This document shows, in pieces, positions 9,204 through 17,469 of a DNA stretch of 64,000 bases; positions within the stretch are counted from its first letter, which is position 1; each line of letters opens with the position of its first letter. The stretch spans positions 30,480-94,479 of the forward strand of contig JBJMIG010000033.1 of NCBI GenBank assembly GCA_045806965.1, written 5' to 3'. The stretch comes from DASYTH01 sp045806965. GTDB lineage: Bacteria > Actinomycetota > Actinomycetes > Mycobacteriales > Pseudonocardiaceae. The notes beneath the pieces were generated by a model, which was not told where the DNA came from, made no database searches, and worked only from the letters and a program-made list of their open reading frames with translations. Both the position numbers and the translations under genes were made by a program.

Positions 9204-9802
9204 CAGCGCTTGTTGCCGAGGGCGGCGAGCGCCTTGCGGAGCACCGCGGAGGTGTCCGAGATGCCGTTGTCCAACAGCACCCCGTCCACCGCCTGCTCGG
9301 CCTGCTTGGCCGGGAAGCCGAGGCCGACCAGGGCCTCGACAACCGAGGAGCGCACCCCCGCGGCCGGCCCGCCGGCGAGGACCGGGTCCGCTGTGGACGG
9401 TAGTGCACCGACCTTGTCGCGCAGCTCGATGACCAGGCGCTCCGCGCCCTTGCGGCCGATCCCCGGCACCTGGGTGAGTACCGCGATGTTGCTGTCCGCC
9501 AAGGCTTTGCGCAACTGGGCCGGCTCCAGCACGGCCAGCGTGGCCAGGGCAAGCCGGGGACCGATGCCGGAAACCGTCTGGAGCAACCGGAACAGCTCGC
9601 GCGCCGCCACGTCGGCGAACCCGTACAGCGTCAGGGAGTCCTCCCGGACCACGAGCGCGGTGGCCAGGCTGGCCTCCTCGCCACGACGCAGCGTGCCCAA
9701 AGTGGACGGTGCGGCCAGCACCGCGAGGCCGACGCCGCCGACCTCCACCACGGCGTGGTCCAGACCGACCGAGAGCACCTGCCCGCGCACCGATGAGATC
9801 AT
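9203..9802 (-). CDS. ruvA: Holliday junction DNA-binding protein RuvA
   Basis: A 199-residue protein that binds four-way junctions and loads RuvB. It has the N-terminal OB-fold (MISSVRGQVLSVGLDHAVVEVGGVG written in part: MISSVRGQV), the two helix-hairpin-helix motifs LLQTVSGIGPRLAL and LTQVPGIGRKGAERL, and the C-terminal domain III that contacts RuvB. The start ATG overlaps the ruvC stop in an ATGA arrangement (9799-9802). Open frames extending upstream through ruvC are shadows. Confidence 0.96.
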   Translation of the reverse strand: MISSVRGQVLSVGLDHAVVEVGGVGLAVLAAPSTLGTLRRGEEASLATALVVREDSLTLYGFADVAARELFRLLQTVSGIGPRLALATLAVLEPAQLRKALADSNIAVLTQVPGIGRKGAERLVIELRDKVGALPSTADPVLAGGPAAGVRSSVVEALVGLGFPAKQAEQAVDGVLLDNGISDTSAVLRKALAALGNKR

Positions 9803-10371
9803 TTGCCTGTCCCGTTCCTCGCCGCGGCGGCCAGCCGAGCCCGGTGTGTGCGGGCCAGCTGCGCCGCCAGGGCCTCCGCCTCGGCCAACCGGTTCCGCAG
9901 CGGCGCCCGCCAGAGATGGCAGATGGCCAGCGCGAGCGCGTCCGCGGCGTCCGCGGGCGCCGGCCGCTCCGGCAGGTCCAGCAGCCGGGTGACCATGGTG
10001 GTCACCTGCGCCTTGTCCGCCCGGCCGGATCCGGTGACCGCCGCCTTCACCTCGCTCGGGGTGTGGAACATCACCGGTAACCCGCGCCGGGCCGCCGCCA
10101 GCGCCACCACCCCGCCGGCCTGCGCCGTGCCCATCGCGGTGCGCACGTTGTACTGGCTGAACACCCGCTCGACGGCCACCACGTCCGGCCGGTGCCGCTC
10201 CAGCCAGCTCTCGACCACGTCGGACACGGCGAGCAGGCGCACCGCGAGCTCCGCGTCGGCCGGCGTGCGCACCACGTCCACCGCGACGCAGCGGACCTCC
10301 CGGCCCGAACCGCCGTCCACCACCGCGATGCCGCACCGCGTCAGCCCAGGGTCGACACCCAGCACGCGCAC
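9799..10371 (-). CDS. ruvC: Holliday junction endonuclease RuvC
   Basis: A 190-residue resolvase that cuts Holliday junctions after branch migration. It begins VRVLGVDPGLTRCG, where the Asp is the first catalytic acid. VVAVERVFSQYN holds the second, and the C-terminal DAADALALAICH region holds the last pair. I chose the GTG at 10371, which has GGGAG eight bases upstream and matches the mycobacterial N-terminus MRVMGVDPG. An in-frame GTG at 10389 would add six residues. It is the first gene of ruvCAB; the neighbour upstream is an unrelated metallophosphoesterase. Confidence 0.95.
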   Translation of the reverse strand: MRVLGVDPGLTRCGIAVVDGGSGREVRCVAVDVVRTPADAELAVRLLAVSDVVESWLERHRPDVVAVERVFSQYNVRTAMGTAQAGGVVALAAARRGLPVMFHTPSEVKAAVTGSGRADKAQVTTMVTRLLDLPERPAPADAADALALAICHLWRAPLRNRLAEAEALAAQLARTHRARLAAAARNGTGK

Positions 10372-10484
10372 CGCATCAACTCCCGCCACGGTCTGTGAAC
10401 ACTCGTTCGAACCCTACGGCGCCGCCGTGATCGGCGGGCTGACCGACACGCCGCCGGTCGCTGCTGGCCCGGTCGGCTCAGGCG

Positions 10485-12230
10485 TCAGCCGAGGCGCGGC
10501 ACCTTGATCACCGGCTCGATCGGGACCACGGCGAGGGAGCCGTCCTTCGGCCGCAGCCACGGATCCTCCGGTGCGCCGTCGGGGTCGGCGACCCACCGCC
10601 GGCACACCGTGGGGATCTTGACCGGATGGATCGACAGGGTGCCGTCCGCGTCGATGTGCATCCGGAGAAAGCCCTTGTAGTTCTCTACGCTCTGGCCGGC
10701 GAACGCCTCGTTGACGTTGATCCCGAACCGGCTGGCCACCAGCAGGTAGAGCGCGACGACCTCGGCGTCGAGGAAGCCGGCGAGCAGCGGGGTGCCGATC
10801 GCCACGACGAAGAAGATCGCCAGGTCGGCGGCGGCGCCGGCCGGGAAGACGTCCCGGTCCAGCCAGAGCACCACCTGCGCCCAGCCGACGCTCAGCGCCA
10901 CGTGGGTGAGCGCGTGCAGCACTCCGGCCACGTTGTGCGGCACGGCGTTGCTCGGCAGATCGAGGCGGGCGAAGGCAAGGGCCCCGAGGAGCAGCACCAT
11001 GGCCACCAGCACCGCGGGAGCCCAGTCGGCCAGCACCCGGAAGATGCTGGTGCCGCCGCCGGCGATGCCCAGCAGAACGGCCAGCGTCATCGCGGTCTGG
11101 AGCATCCCGGTGAGTACCCAGAACCCGGGGTTGCGCCACGGCAGCCGGAACACGCCCGCGGCCAGCGCCTTCGAACGGTCCCGGTCCGGGTAGCGCTCGG
11201 CCAGGTCGAAGCGGGTGACCTCGGACGGCTCGCGGACCCGGGACTTCTGCGGCGGGAGCACCAAGCGCTCCGGGAGCCTGTGGGTGGCGGACAGGTAGGC
11301 GCCGCCGATCCCGCAGGTGATCTTCTGGCCGGTGCCGCCGTGCTCGGCGAAACGGGCGTAGTGGTGCTTGTCGCCGGAGAGCATCACCCGGATCGTGGCC
11401 TGTCGCGGCCGGATGATCTCGCGGCTGAAGAACTCCACGGTGTCGTAGCCCTTCGAGTCGCCACCGCAGCCCGCCGGCACCCAGCACGGCGTCGAGGTGC
11501 ACAGGATGACCGCGTCCCCGGCGCGCAGCTCGGTGGACACCGTGCGGAAGTACTCCAGTTGCGGGGCGTCGACATAGTCGTCGAACTGGGTGTCGATGGC
11601 GAAGAGCCACCAGCGCTGCGGCAGCTCGACGGCGAAGTAGCTACGGGTCTGCTCGGTCTGCCAGCCGCCGAACGGCCGGCGCTGGGTGAACACCCGCAGG
11701 AACGCGGTCAGCCCGTCGTACCAGTCGTGGTTGCCGGGCAGGGCCAGTAGCGTGGGCGGATTTCCTTGCGGTGCGGGCAGTGCGGCCCGATAGGGGCCCT
11801 TGCTGCGGTCCTCGTAGGCCCGGGTGGACGCCGCCGGGTAGACCTGGTCGCCGCCCATGATCAGCAGTTGACCGCGCGGCATCGGCGGGCCACCGGGAAG
11901 CTCGAGCTCGGGGCGGGCGAGGACGGAGGCGACCGAGTAGGTGGCGTCGAAACCGTCGCCGAGGTCGGCGACGTAGTCGAGCCACAGCTCGTCGGTGCCG
12001 CCGTACCGGTGCACCGTGGCTGGCAGGCCGCCCTGCAGCTCCCGCTTGTCGGCGAACGACCCGAATATCTCCGCGACCAGCGACTGGGCTCCGGTGGTGA
12101 TCAACACCCGGGGGGCCAGCCAGCGCACCGCCGGTTGCCGGCGGAACCCGAGCTCCTCCTCGGAGAGGTCGATCGGCCGGGGGCGCGGGACGGGGGGTTG
12201 GACCGGCGGCACCGGATCGGTCGTCGCCAC
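10485..12230 (-). CDS. Membrane-anchored calcineurin-like metallophosphoesterase
   Basis: About 581 residues. The N-terminal half carries a metallophosphoesterase fold: GGDQVYP, the metal-binding LALPGNHDWYDGLTAF, and a late SGDKHHYAR. The C-terminal half has four to five membrane helices (VLTGMLQTAMTLAVLLGIAG, AVLVAMVLLLGALAFA, LAIFFVVAIGTPLLAGFL), then a short cytosolic tail. The GTG at 12230 has AAGGAGG eight bases upstream; longer frames start in the promoter region. Substrate is unknown: the family includes phosphodiesterases and phosphatases. It is not part of the conserved ruv-yebC order and seems to be an insertion. Confidence 0.85.
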   Translation of the reverse strand: MATTDPVPPVQPPVPRPRPIDLSEEELGFRRQPAVRWLAPRVLITTGAQSLVAEIFGSFADKRELQGGLPATVHRYGGTDELWLDYVADLGDGFDATYSVASVLARPELELPGGPPMPRGQLLIMGGDQVYPAASTRAYEDRSKGPYRAALPAPQGNPPTLLALPGNHDWYDGLTAFLRVFTQRRPFGGWQTEQTRSYFAVELPQRWWLFAIDTQFDDYVDAPQLEYFRTVSTELRAGDAVILCTSTPCWVPAGCGGDSKGYDTVEFFSREIIRPRQATIRVMLSGDKHHYARFAEHGGTGQKITCGIGGAYLSATHRLPERLVLPPQKSRVREPSEVTRFDLAERYPDRDRSKALAAGVFRLPWRNPGFWVLTGMLQTAMTLAVLLGIAGGGTSIFRVLADWAPAVLVAMVLLLGALAFARLDLPSNAVPHNVAGVLHALTHVALSVGWAQVVLWLDRDVFPAGAAADLAIFFVVAIGTPLLAGFLDAEVVALYLLVASRFGINVNEAFAGQSVENYKGFLRMHIDADGTLSIHPVKIPTVCRRWVADPDGAPEDPWLRPKDGSLAVVPIEPVIKVPRLG

Positions 12231-12328
12231 GGGTGCGCCCTCCTTGTCGCTGGCTTCGATGTCAGTCAGGTGATCGCGGCCGGCGGCCGGTGCGTAACCT
12301 CGCGAGCTCCGTACCAAGGCACCTGCGT

Positions 12329-12844
12329 TCAGCCCTCGAGATGGGCGATCAGCTTACGGGTGATCCGGGTGAGCTCGGCCCGCTCGGCCGGCGTCAACGG
12401 GGCCAGCATCTGCGCCTCGTTGGCGACGTGCACGGTGACCGCGTCGTGTACCAGCCGGCGCCCCTCCCCGGCGAGCTCGACGTCGAGGCTGCGCCGGTCG
12501 TTCGGGTTCGGCAGGCGTCTGATCAGCCCCCGGTGCTCGAGCCGGTCCAGCCGGTTGGTCATGGTGCCGGTGGTGACCAGCAGCGAGGCGGCCAGCCGGG
12601 ACGGGGAGAGCCGATAGGGCGGCCCGGACCGGGCCAGGGTGAACAACACGTCACCCTCGCCCCGGTGCATCCCGTTGGCCGCGGCCAGCTCGTCGATGCG
12701 GCCGTTGATCAGCTGCGCGACTCTGACCAGCCGGGCGACCAGCGCCATCGTGTCCAGGTCCAGGTCCGGCCGCTCGAGCGCCCATTGGCCGACCAGCAGC
12801 TCGATGCGATCCGGCTCGGCCGCGTCCGATGCCTCGTGCGTCAT
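12329..12844 (-). CDS. MarR-family transcriptional regulator
   Basis: A 171-residue winged-helix repressor. The DNA-binding core runs LSPSRLAASLLVTTGTMTNRLDRLEHRGLIRRLPNPNDRRSLDVEL, interrupted here only by reading (recognition helix near TTGTMTNRLDRLE; wing NPNDRRS). The gene is divergent from a cupin gene. The 117-base gap holds TCAA/TTGA palindromes that overlap the cupin promoter, so it most likely represses both itself and the cupin gene. The ligand is unknown. Confidence 0.9.
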   Translation of the reverse strand: MTHEASDAAEPDRIELLVGQWALERPDLDLDTMALVARLVRVAQLINGRIDELAAANGMHRGEGDVLFTLARSGPPYRLSPSRLAASLLVTTGTMTNRLDRLEHRGLIRRLPNPNDRRSLDVELAGEGRRLVHDAVTVHVANEAQMLAPLTPAERAELTRITRKLIAHLEG

Positions 12845-12889
12845 GGCATCACCTCACAGCTCGCTCGCTGGCAGCAGTTTAGCTTGGCG

Positions 12890-12947
12890 TCAAGTTACTT
12901 GATGGCATTGCCATATAGCTTGATTCAAAGTAATTTGATGTCAAGCT
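12890..12947. promoter_or_regulatory. Divergent MarR operators and cupin promoter
   Basis: Three inverted repeats lie here: TCAAGT-T-ACTTGA (12890-12902, perfect), TCAAAGTAATTTGA (12925-12938, near-perfect), and AGCTTGA (12917-12923) paired with TCAAGCT (12941-12947). A -35 TTGCCA (12908-12913) and a -10 TAATTT (12931-12936) are 17 bases apart on the + strand, so the central palindrome covers the -10 of the cupin gene. This is what a MarR operator set looks like. Confidence 0.7.
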
Positions 12948-12961
12948 ACTTTGGAGGCCAC

Positions 12962-13507
12962 GTGAACGACACCCTGACCATCTCGCCGACCGAACACGTC
13001 ACGGTCCGCACCAGCACGGCCGAACTACTCGAGCTGGAGGCGACCTACCTGCCGAGCCGGCACCGGCCGCCCAAGCACTGGCACCCCAGCCAGGACGAGC
13101 ACTTCGAGGTCCTCGAGGGCAGCGTCGAGGTACGCGTGGACGGCGTCCAACGGACGCTGGCGGCCGGCGAGCGGATCGACATTCCGAGCGGCGCCGTGCA
13201 CCAGTTCGGCAACCCGGGCCCGGCGCCGGCCCGGGTGCGCTGGCAGATCCGCCCCGGTGGCCGCACCGAACACTGGTTCCGCGGCATCGACACGCTGCAC
13301 CGGCAGGGCCGGGTCGGCCGGGACGGCACACCGAGCATCCTCGCGTTCGCCGTACTGCTCGCCGAGTACCGCGACGTCTTCCGGCTCAGCACCCCGGCGG
13401 CCCCGGTGGTCCGCGCCGTGCTGGCGGCCCTCGCGGTCCTCGGCCGGCTGCGCGGCTACCGGTCCACGCCCGCTCCGGACCGTGGTGCGGACCGGCCTCA
13501 GGACTAG
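12962..13507 (+). CDS. Cupin-domain protein
   Basis: A 181-residue protein with a single cupin barrel. The metal-binding set is visible: HWHPSQDEHFEVLEG (first motif, three His and a Glu) and IPSGAVHQFGNPG (second motif, final His). The C-terminus has a hydrophobic helix (AAPVVRAVLAALAVLG). The GTG start has GGAGG four bases upstream. The gene is controlled by the divergent MarR operator region. Its stop overlaps the stop of the flavin monooxygenase gene on the other strand by four bases. It may be a small-molecule dioxygenase, isomerase or sensor; the sequence does not decide. Confidence 0.85.
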   Translation: MNDTLTISPTEHVTVRTSTAELLELEATYLPSRHRPPKHWHPSQDEHFEVLEGSVEVRVDGVQRTLAAGERIDIPSGAVHQFGNPGPAPARVRWQIRPGGRTEHWFRGIDTLHRQGRVGRDGTPSILAFAVLLAEYRDVFRLSTPAAPVVRAVLAALAVLGRLRGYRSTPAPDRGADRPQD

Positions 13508-14979
13508 GACACCTGCGCGCCGTTGCGGTCCGGGGCGAGTTCCCTGGCGAAGAAGGCACGCAGCGGAACCCGGTGCAGCTCCGGGTTGGACCAGTCGTTC
13601 TCCGGATTTTCCGCCACGTGATGCTCGGCGACGAGCACGCCGTCGCTGTAGTGGCGGACGACCGGATGGGGATGGGTCGGCTCGACGTCCTCGAGGGCGC
13701 GGCCGTACTCGAGGGTGATGGTGAAGTAGTTCTCGCTCACCGCCAGCCGGGTCTCGTGCACGTACTCGACCGGGAGCTCCTCGTAGTAGGCGGCCTCCGC
13801 CCCTTCCGGCACCACAACGTCGCAGAGCAGGCCGGACTGCTGCCAGAGCGCGGAGGTCCGGTTGACGCGGCACAGCACGGCGACCATCAGCGCCTCGGCG
13901 TCGGCGGGCAGACCCCGGGGCGGCCACGGAATGCCGTGGTAGCGGAACTCGAGCAGCCGGTGCAGGGCCCGGATGCTGTACCGGAAACCGTGGATGAACG
14001 CGGTCGCGGACCGGTACAGGTCACGGCCCTGCATCAGGGTGCCGGCGAAGTACATGTCCGGGACGTTCACCGACTCCCAGGCCGAGGTCTGCGCCGGGAA
14101 ACGGTCGTCGATCACCAGCTCCGGGCGGCAGTCCTCGGCGAAGATCGAGCCGTCGAACCGGAACCCGGTGCAGCTGATCACCCGGTCGTAGCGGAGGTCG
14201 CGGACCGTCGCCGGGGCGGTGGCACCGGAGAGCCGCACGGTCACCCGGTAGTCGTCGCCCTCCCGGGCGATGTTGAGAATGTGCCCGTCCAGCAAGGCGT
14301 TTCGCAGGTGACCGAGGTACCGGCTCTGCCACGCGGTACGGACCGCGCCGGGCCCGGCGATGTGGACTAGCGCGGCCGTTTCCATGAGGTTCTCCGCCGT
14401 CTCGAAACCGGCGTTGCCCTTGCCGATGATGAGTACCCGCTGGTCCAGAAAGGCGTGCGGGTCCACCGTGACCGTGCCGTACAGCTCCGTCAGCTCGATG
14501 CCTGGAATCGTTGGCACGTAAGGCTTCGCCGGACCAGTGGCAACGACGAGCAGCGGCGCCTCATAGGTGTCGCCGTACTGGTCGACGACCCGGAAGAAAT
14601 CGCCGTGGCTGACCCGCACCGCCCGGGTGCCATAGCGGATGTTGAGCCCGAGCGCCTCGGCGAAATCCGTGAGATAGCGAACCATTATGTCCGCATTCGG
14701 AAAGTAGCTTTCCGTATATTTGGTGAACAACAACCTGTCTCGGTCGGAGAGCAGCGAGTTCCAGTCCGTCCTGAGATTCAGCTCGGCATCGTCGGACCCG
14801 GTGTGCGCCTTGTTGATGGAGATGAGTTGCCGGTGTCTTGGAAAGGTTCTAAAGAAGGTGCCCGCGGTGGCGCCAGCCTCGAGGATGAGGTAGTCACGGC
14901 CAGCCCGTTCCAGGAAGTATCCGAGTTGTAAGCCCGCCGGCCCGGCTCCGATGACCAGGTAGTCCGTTCTCGTGACCAT
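13504..14979 (-). CDS. Flavin-dependent monooxygenase-like NAD(P)/FAD oxidoreductase
   Basis: A 491-residue protein with an FAD Rossmann motif at the N-terminus (YLVIGAGPAGLQLGYFLE) and a second dinucleotide motif for NAD(P) (VLIIGKGNAGFETAENL). LLVVATGPAKP and ISCTGFRFD are typical of flavin-containing monooxygenases. The substrate is not evident. The ATG start has GGGAGG upstream. It converges on the cupin gene with overlapping stops and may belong to the same detoxification cassette. The longer C-terminus (about 100 residues after the FAD-binding core) is unassigned. Confidence 0.87.
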   Translation of the reverse strand: MVTRTDYLVIGAGPAGLQLGYFLERAGRDYLILEAGATAGTFFRTFPRHRQLISINKAHTGSDDAELNLRTDWNSLLSDRDRLLFTKYTESYFPNADIMVRYLTDFAEALGLNIRYGTRAVRVSHGDFFRVVDQYGDTYEAPLLVVATGPAKPYVPTIPGIELTELYGTVTVDPHAFLDQRVLIIGKGNAGFETAENLMETAALVHIAGPGAVRTAWQSRYLGHLRNALLDGHILNIAREGDDYRVTVRLSGATAPATVRDLRYDRVISCTGFRFDGSIFAEDCRPELVIDDRFPAQTSAWESVNVPDMYFAGTLMQGRDLYRSATAFIHGFRYSIRALHRLLEFRYHGIPWPPRGLPADAEALMVAVLCRVNRTSALWQQSGLLCDVVVPEGAEAAYYEELPVEYVHETRLAVSENYFTITLEYGRALEDVEPTHPHPVVRHYSDGVLVAEHHVAENPENDWSNPELHRVPLRAFFARELAPDRNGAQVS

Positions 14980-15240
14980 GAGCCGCCTCCCAGTTCACCG
15001 ACTAGCCACCGACGGCATTACGACTGGAACCCCGAAACGGTTCAGCCGCCCGCGATGTTTTGCATAGGACGGACCCCAGTCGATGGTGCGCCGTAACGGA
15101 CGTTCACGCCAGACCAAGCGCGTGCCCCGCCGGCACGGCAGGTGGCATGGGCGAATTGGAGTAGCGCTATTCGGCGAATCGGTGGATACGCGGATTAATG
15201 GTCATCCCGGCCGGCCCGCCGAACCGCCGGGCGGCCCGGA
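14980..15240. other. Intergenic region upstream of the monooxygenase gene
   Basis: A gap of 261 bases between two same-strand genes. It should hold the promoter of the monooxygenase gene. I see an 11-bp palindrome ATTCG-G-CGAAT (15169-15179) but no convincing -35/-10 pair. The forward frame from 15083 has no ribosome site or recognisable protein and is not called. Confidence 0.4.
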
Positions 15241-15753
15241 TCAAGGTCCGGTCGTTCCGGGCGTCCAGCTTTCCGGGCTGCCGCTCGCGGTGAGGACGGG
15301 TTGCCAGTCGGCGAAGCCGGCCGGGGCGTCGGGCTGCCAGGGCCAGGCGCCCTCGGGGGTGGCGACGATCAGTTGCACGGCGGGGAAGTCCCCGCTCGGG
15401 TACAGCAGCAGGGCGCTGCCGAGGAACTCCAGGTAGTGGCCCTTGGCCACCCGCTCTAACACCACCGGTGTGCCGTCGAAGAAGTCCAGGTAGGGGCGGC
15501 CGAGGGCGAACCGCTCCCCCGCGCTGGCCCGGCGGACGTAGGCGTTGACCAGCACCGAGCCCATGCCGTCCGGCAGGCCGACGACCACCGCCTCGGGCAC
15601 GCCGAACCGCCGCCAGGCGCCGACCGTGAACACATACCCCGCGCCGTGCTCGTCCTGCGCCACCTCGACGGTGGCGTTGCCGTGCTCCTCGGCTTGGTCG
15701 AACAACCACTGCCGGAGGCGCTCCTCGTCGTCGGACCGGCTCGGCATCCGCAC
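15241..15753 (-). CDS. DUF4262-domain protein
   Basis: A 170-residue protein of the DUF4262 family, with unknown function. FTVGAWRRFGVPEAVVVGLP and the later YLEFLGSALLLYP match the family pattern. The GTG start overlaps the yebC stop (TAG at 15753-15755), and GGAGG lies about ten bases upstream; an ATG at 15747 is an alternative. The overlap suggests cotranscription with yebC, although this gene is not part of the conserved backbone. Confidence 0.8.
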   Translation of the reverse strand: MRMPSRSDDEERLRQWLFDQAEEHGNATVEVAQDEHGAGYVFTVGAWRRFGVPEAVVVGLPDGMGSVLVNAYVRRASAGERFALGRPYLDFFDGTPVVLERVAKGHYLEFLGSALLLYPSGDFPAVQLIVATPEGAWPWQPDAPAGFADWQPVLTASGSPESWTPGTTGP

Positions 15754-16502
15754 TAGCCGACCGCCTCCATGACCTCGTCCGACACGTCGAAGTTGGCGTA
15801 GACGTTCTGTACGTCGTCGCAGTCCTCGAGCGCGTCGATCAGCCGGAACACCTTCCGTGCGCCGTCCACGTCCAGCGGCACGCTCACCGAAGGCAGAAAA
15901 CTCGCCTCGGCCGACTCGTAGTCGTAGCCGGAGGTCTGCAGCGCGGAGCGCACGCTGACCAGGTCGGTCGCCTCGGAGACCACCTCGAAACTGTCCCCGA
16001 GGTCGTTGACCTCCTCCGCGCCGGCGTCCAGCACGGCCATCAGCACGTCGTCCTCGGACAGGTCGTTCTTCGGCAGGATCACAACGCCCTTGCGGTTGAA
16101 CAGGTACGCGACCGAGCCCGGGTCGGCCATCGAGCCGCCGTTGCGGGTCATCGCGGTGCGTACCTCGCCGGCCGCCCGGTTACGGTTGTCGGTCAGACAC
16201 TCGACCAGCACCGCGACCCCGTTCGGCGCGTAGCCCTCGTACATGATCGTCTGCCAGTCGGCGCCGCCGGCCTCCTCGCCGCCGCCGCGCTTGCGCGCCC
16301 GTTCGATGTTGTCCTGCGGTACCGAGTTCTTCTTGGCCTTCTGAATGGCGTCGAACAGCGTCGGGTTGCCCTCCGGGTCACCCCCGCCGGTCCGCGCGGC
16401 CACCTCGATGTTCTTGATCAGCTTCGCGAACAACTTGCCACGCTTGGCATCGAGGGCGGCCTTCTTGTGCTTCGTGGTGGCCCACTTTGAGTGGCCGCTC
16501 AT
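15753..16502 (-). CDS. yebC: YebC/PmpR-family regulatory protein
   Basis: A 249-residue member of the YebC family. It begins MSGHSKWATTKHKKAALDAKRGKLF, in the family form (MSGHSKWATTKHKKA), and contains PQDNIERARKRGGG and YEGYAPNGVAVLVE. Members are DNA-binding regulators, and some act on ribosomes to ease translation of difficult sequences. It starts 26 bases after pdxT and lies in the backbone order pdxT-yebC-ruvCAB, here separated from ruvC by an inserted cassette. Confidence 0.95.
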   Translation of the reverse strand: MSGHSKWATTKHKKAALDAKRGKLFAKLIKNIEVAARTGGGDPEGNPTLFDAIQKAKKNSVPQDNIERARKRGGGEEAGGADWQTIMYEGYAPNGVAVLVECLTDNRNRAAGEVRTAMTRNGGSMADPGSVAYLFNRKGVVILPKNDLSEDDVLMAVLDAGAEEVNDLGDSFEVVSEATDLVSVRSALQTSGYDYESAEASFLPSVSVPLDVDGARKVFRLIDALEDCDDVQNVYANFDVSDEVMEAVG

Positions 16503-16528
16503 CTCTCCTCCGTCAACCTTCCCGCTAG

Positions 16529-17146
16529 TCAGGCGGCAGTGCGGACCATGTCTACGAAGAGGCGGTGTACCCGGATGTCACCGGTCAGCTCCGGATGGAA
16601 CGCGGTAGCGAGCATGGACCCCTGCCGAACCGCAACGATCCTACCGGCGGCCCCTGCGGCGCCCGGCACGTCCGGCACCGTGGCGAGCACCTCGACCTCG
16701 GGCGACCTCGACTCCACCCAGGGCGCGCGGATGAACACCGCCCGCACCGGCCCGCCGGTCACCCCGCTGACCTCCAGGTCCTCCTCGAACGAGTCCACCT
16801 GCCGGCCGAAGGCATTGCGCCGGACGGTGATGTCCAGCCCGCCGAGCTGGTGCTGGTCCGGCCGGCCGTCGAGCACCTCGCGGGCCAGCAGGATCATCCC
16901 GGCACACGAGCCGTAGGTCGGCATCCCGTCGATGATCCGCTTGCGCAGCGGCTCCAGCAGGTCGAACGTGTCCAGCAGCCGGGACATGGTGGTCGACTCC
17001 CCGCCGGGCAGCACCAGACCGTCTACTTCGGACAGCTCGGACTCCCGGCGGACCGCGACGAAGCTCGCCCCACCCTCGTGCAGGGCGCGCGCGTGCTCCC
17101 GGACGTCGCCTTGCAGGGCGAGCACCCCCACCAACGGTCGGCTCAT
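16529..17146 (-). CDS. pdxT: Pyridoxal 5'-phosphate synthase glutaminase subunit PdxT
   Basis: A 205-residue class I glutaminase that feeds ammonia to PdxS for vitamin B6 synthesis. Seen: VGVLALQGDVREH, LVLPGGESTTM, the nucleophile Cys in YGSCAGMILLA, and the catalytic His/Glu in AFHPELTGD. I chose the ATG at 17146, preceded by GGGAG; the frame extends six codons upstream to 17164, overlapping azlD. The partner pdxS lies 1.6 kb away, with azlCD and an XRE regulator between, whereas they are often close neighbours. Confidence 0.95.
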   Translation of the reverse strand: MSRPLVGVLALQGDVREHARALHEGGASFVAVRRESELSEVDGLVLPGGESTTMSRLLDTFDLLEPLRKRIIDGMPTYGSCAGMILLAREVLDGRPDQHQLGGLDITVRRNAFGRQVDSFEEDLEVSGVTGGPVRAVFIRAPWVESRSPEVEVLATVPDVPGAAGAAGRIVAVRQGSMLATAFHPELTGDIRVHRLFVDMVRTAA

Positions 17147-17160
17147 GCCGCTCCCCTTCC

Positions 17161-17469
17161 TCAACTCACACCGAGTAGCCGCAACAGGGCGGTGCCGGCC
17201 GCGGCGGCGAGCACCACCACGACGAACGGGGCTCTTCTGGCGGCGAGCACCCCGCCAACCAGCACGCCGGCCGGCAACGCGAGGCCGGCCAGGTGGCGCC
17301 CGTCCATCACCGACGCGGTCGCGACCAGCGCGACCAGCAGCACGACCGCCGCCGTGCCGAGCAGTTCGCGAACCCGCTCCGGCAGTGCCACCCGGCCCCG
17401 CAGCGCCGGCCCGGCCACCCGGAACGCGTAGGTGCCCACCGCCAGCACCAGCACGGCCAGCAGGTTCAC
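17161..17469 (-). CDS. azlD: AzlD-family branched-chain amino acid exporter subunit
   Basis: A 102-residue protein with four predicted membrane helices (LLAVLVLAVGTYAFRVAG; AAVVLLVALVATASVM; LAGLALPAGVLVGGVLAA; VVVVLAAAAGTALLRLLG). This is the small subunit of the AzlCD exporter. The GTG start overlaps the azlC stop in a GTGA arrangement (17466-17469), so the two are translationally coupled. Longer frames through this region are shadows. Confidence 0.9.
   Translation of the reverse strand: MNLLAVLVLAVGTYAFRVAGPALRGRVALPERVRELLGTAAVVLLVALVATASVMDGRHLAGLALPAGVLVGGVLAARRAPFVVVVLAAAAGTALLRLLGVS

Noticed and set aside
15083..15436. A small Arg-rich protein gene on the + strand
   Set aside because: No ribosome site, runs antisense into the DUF4262 gene, no recognisable domain.
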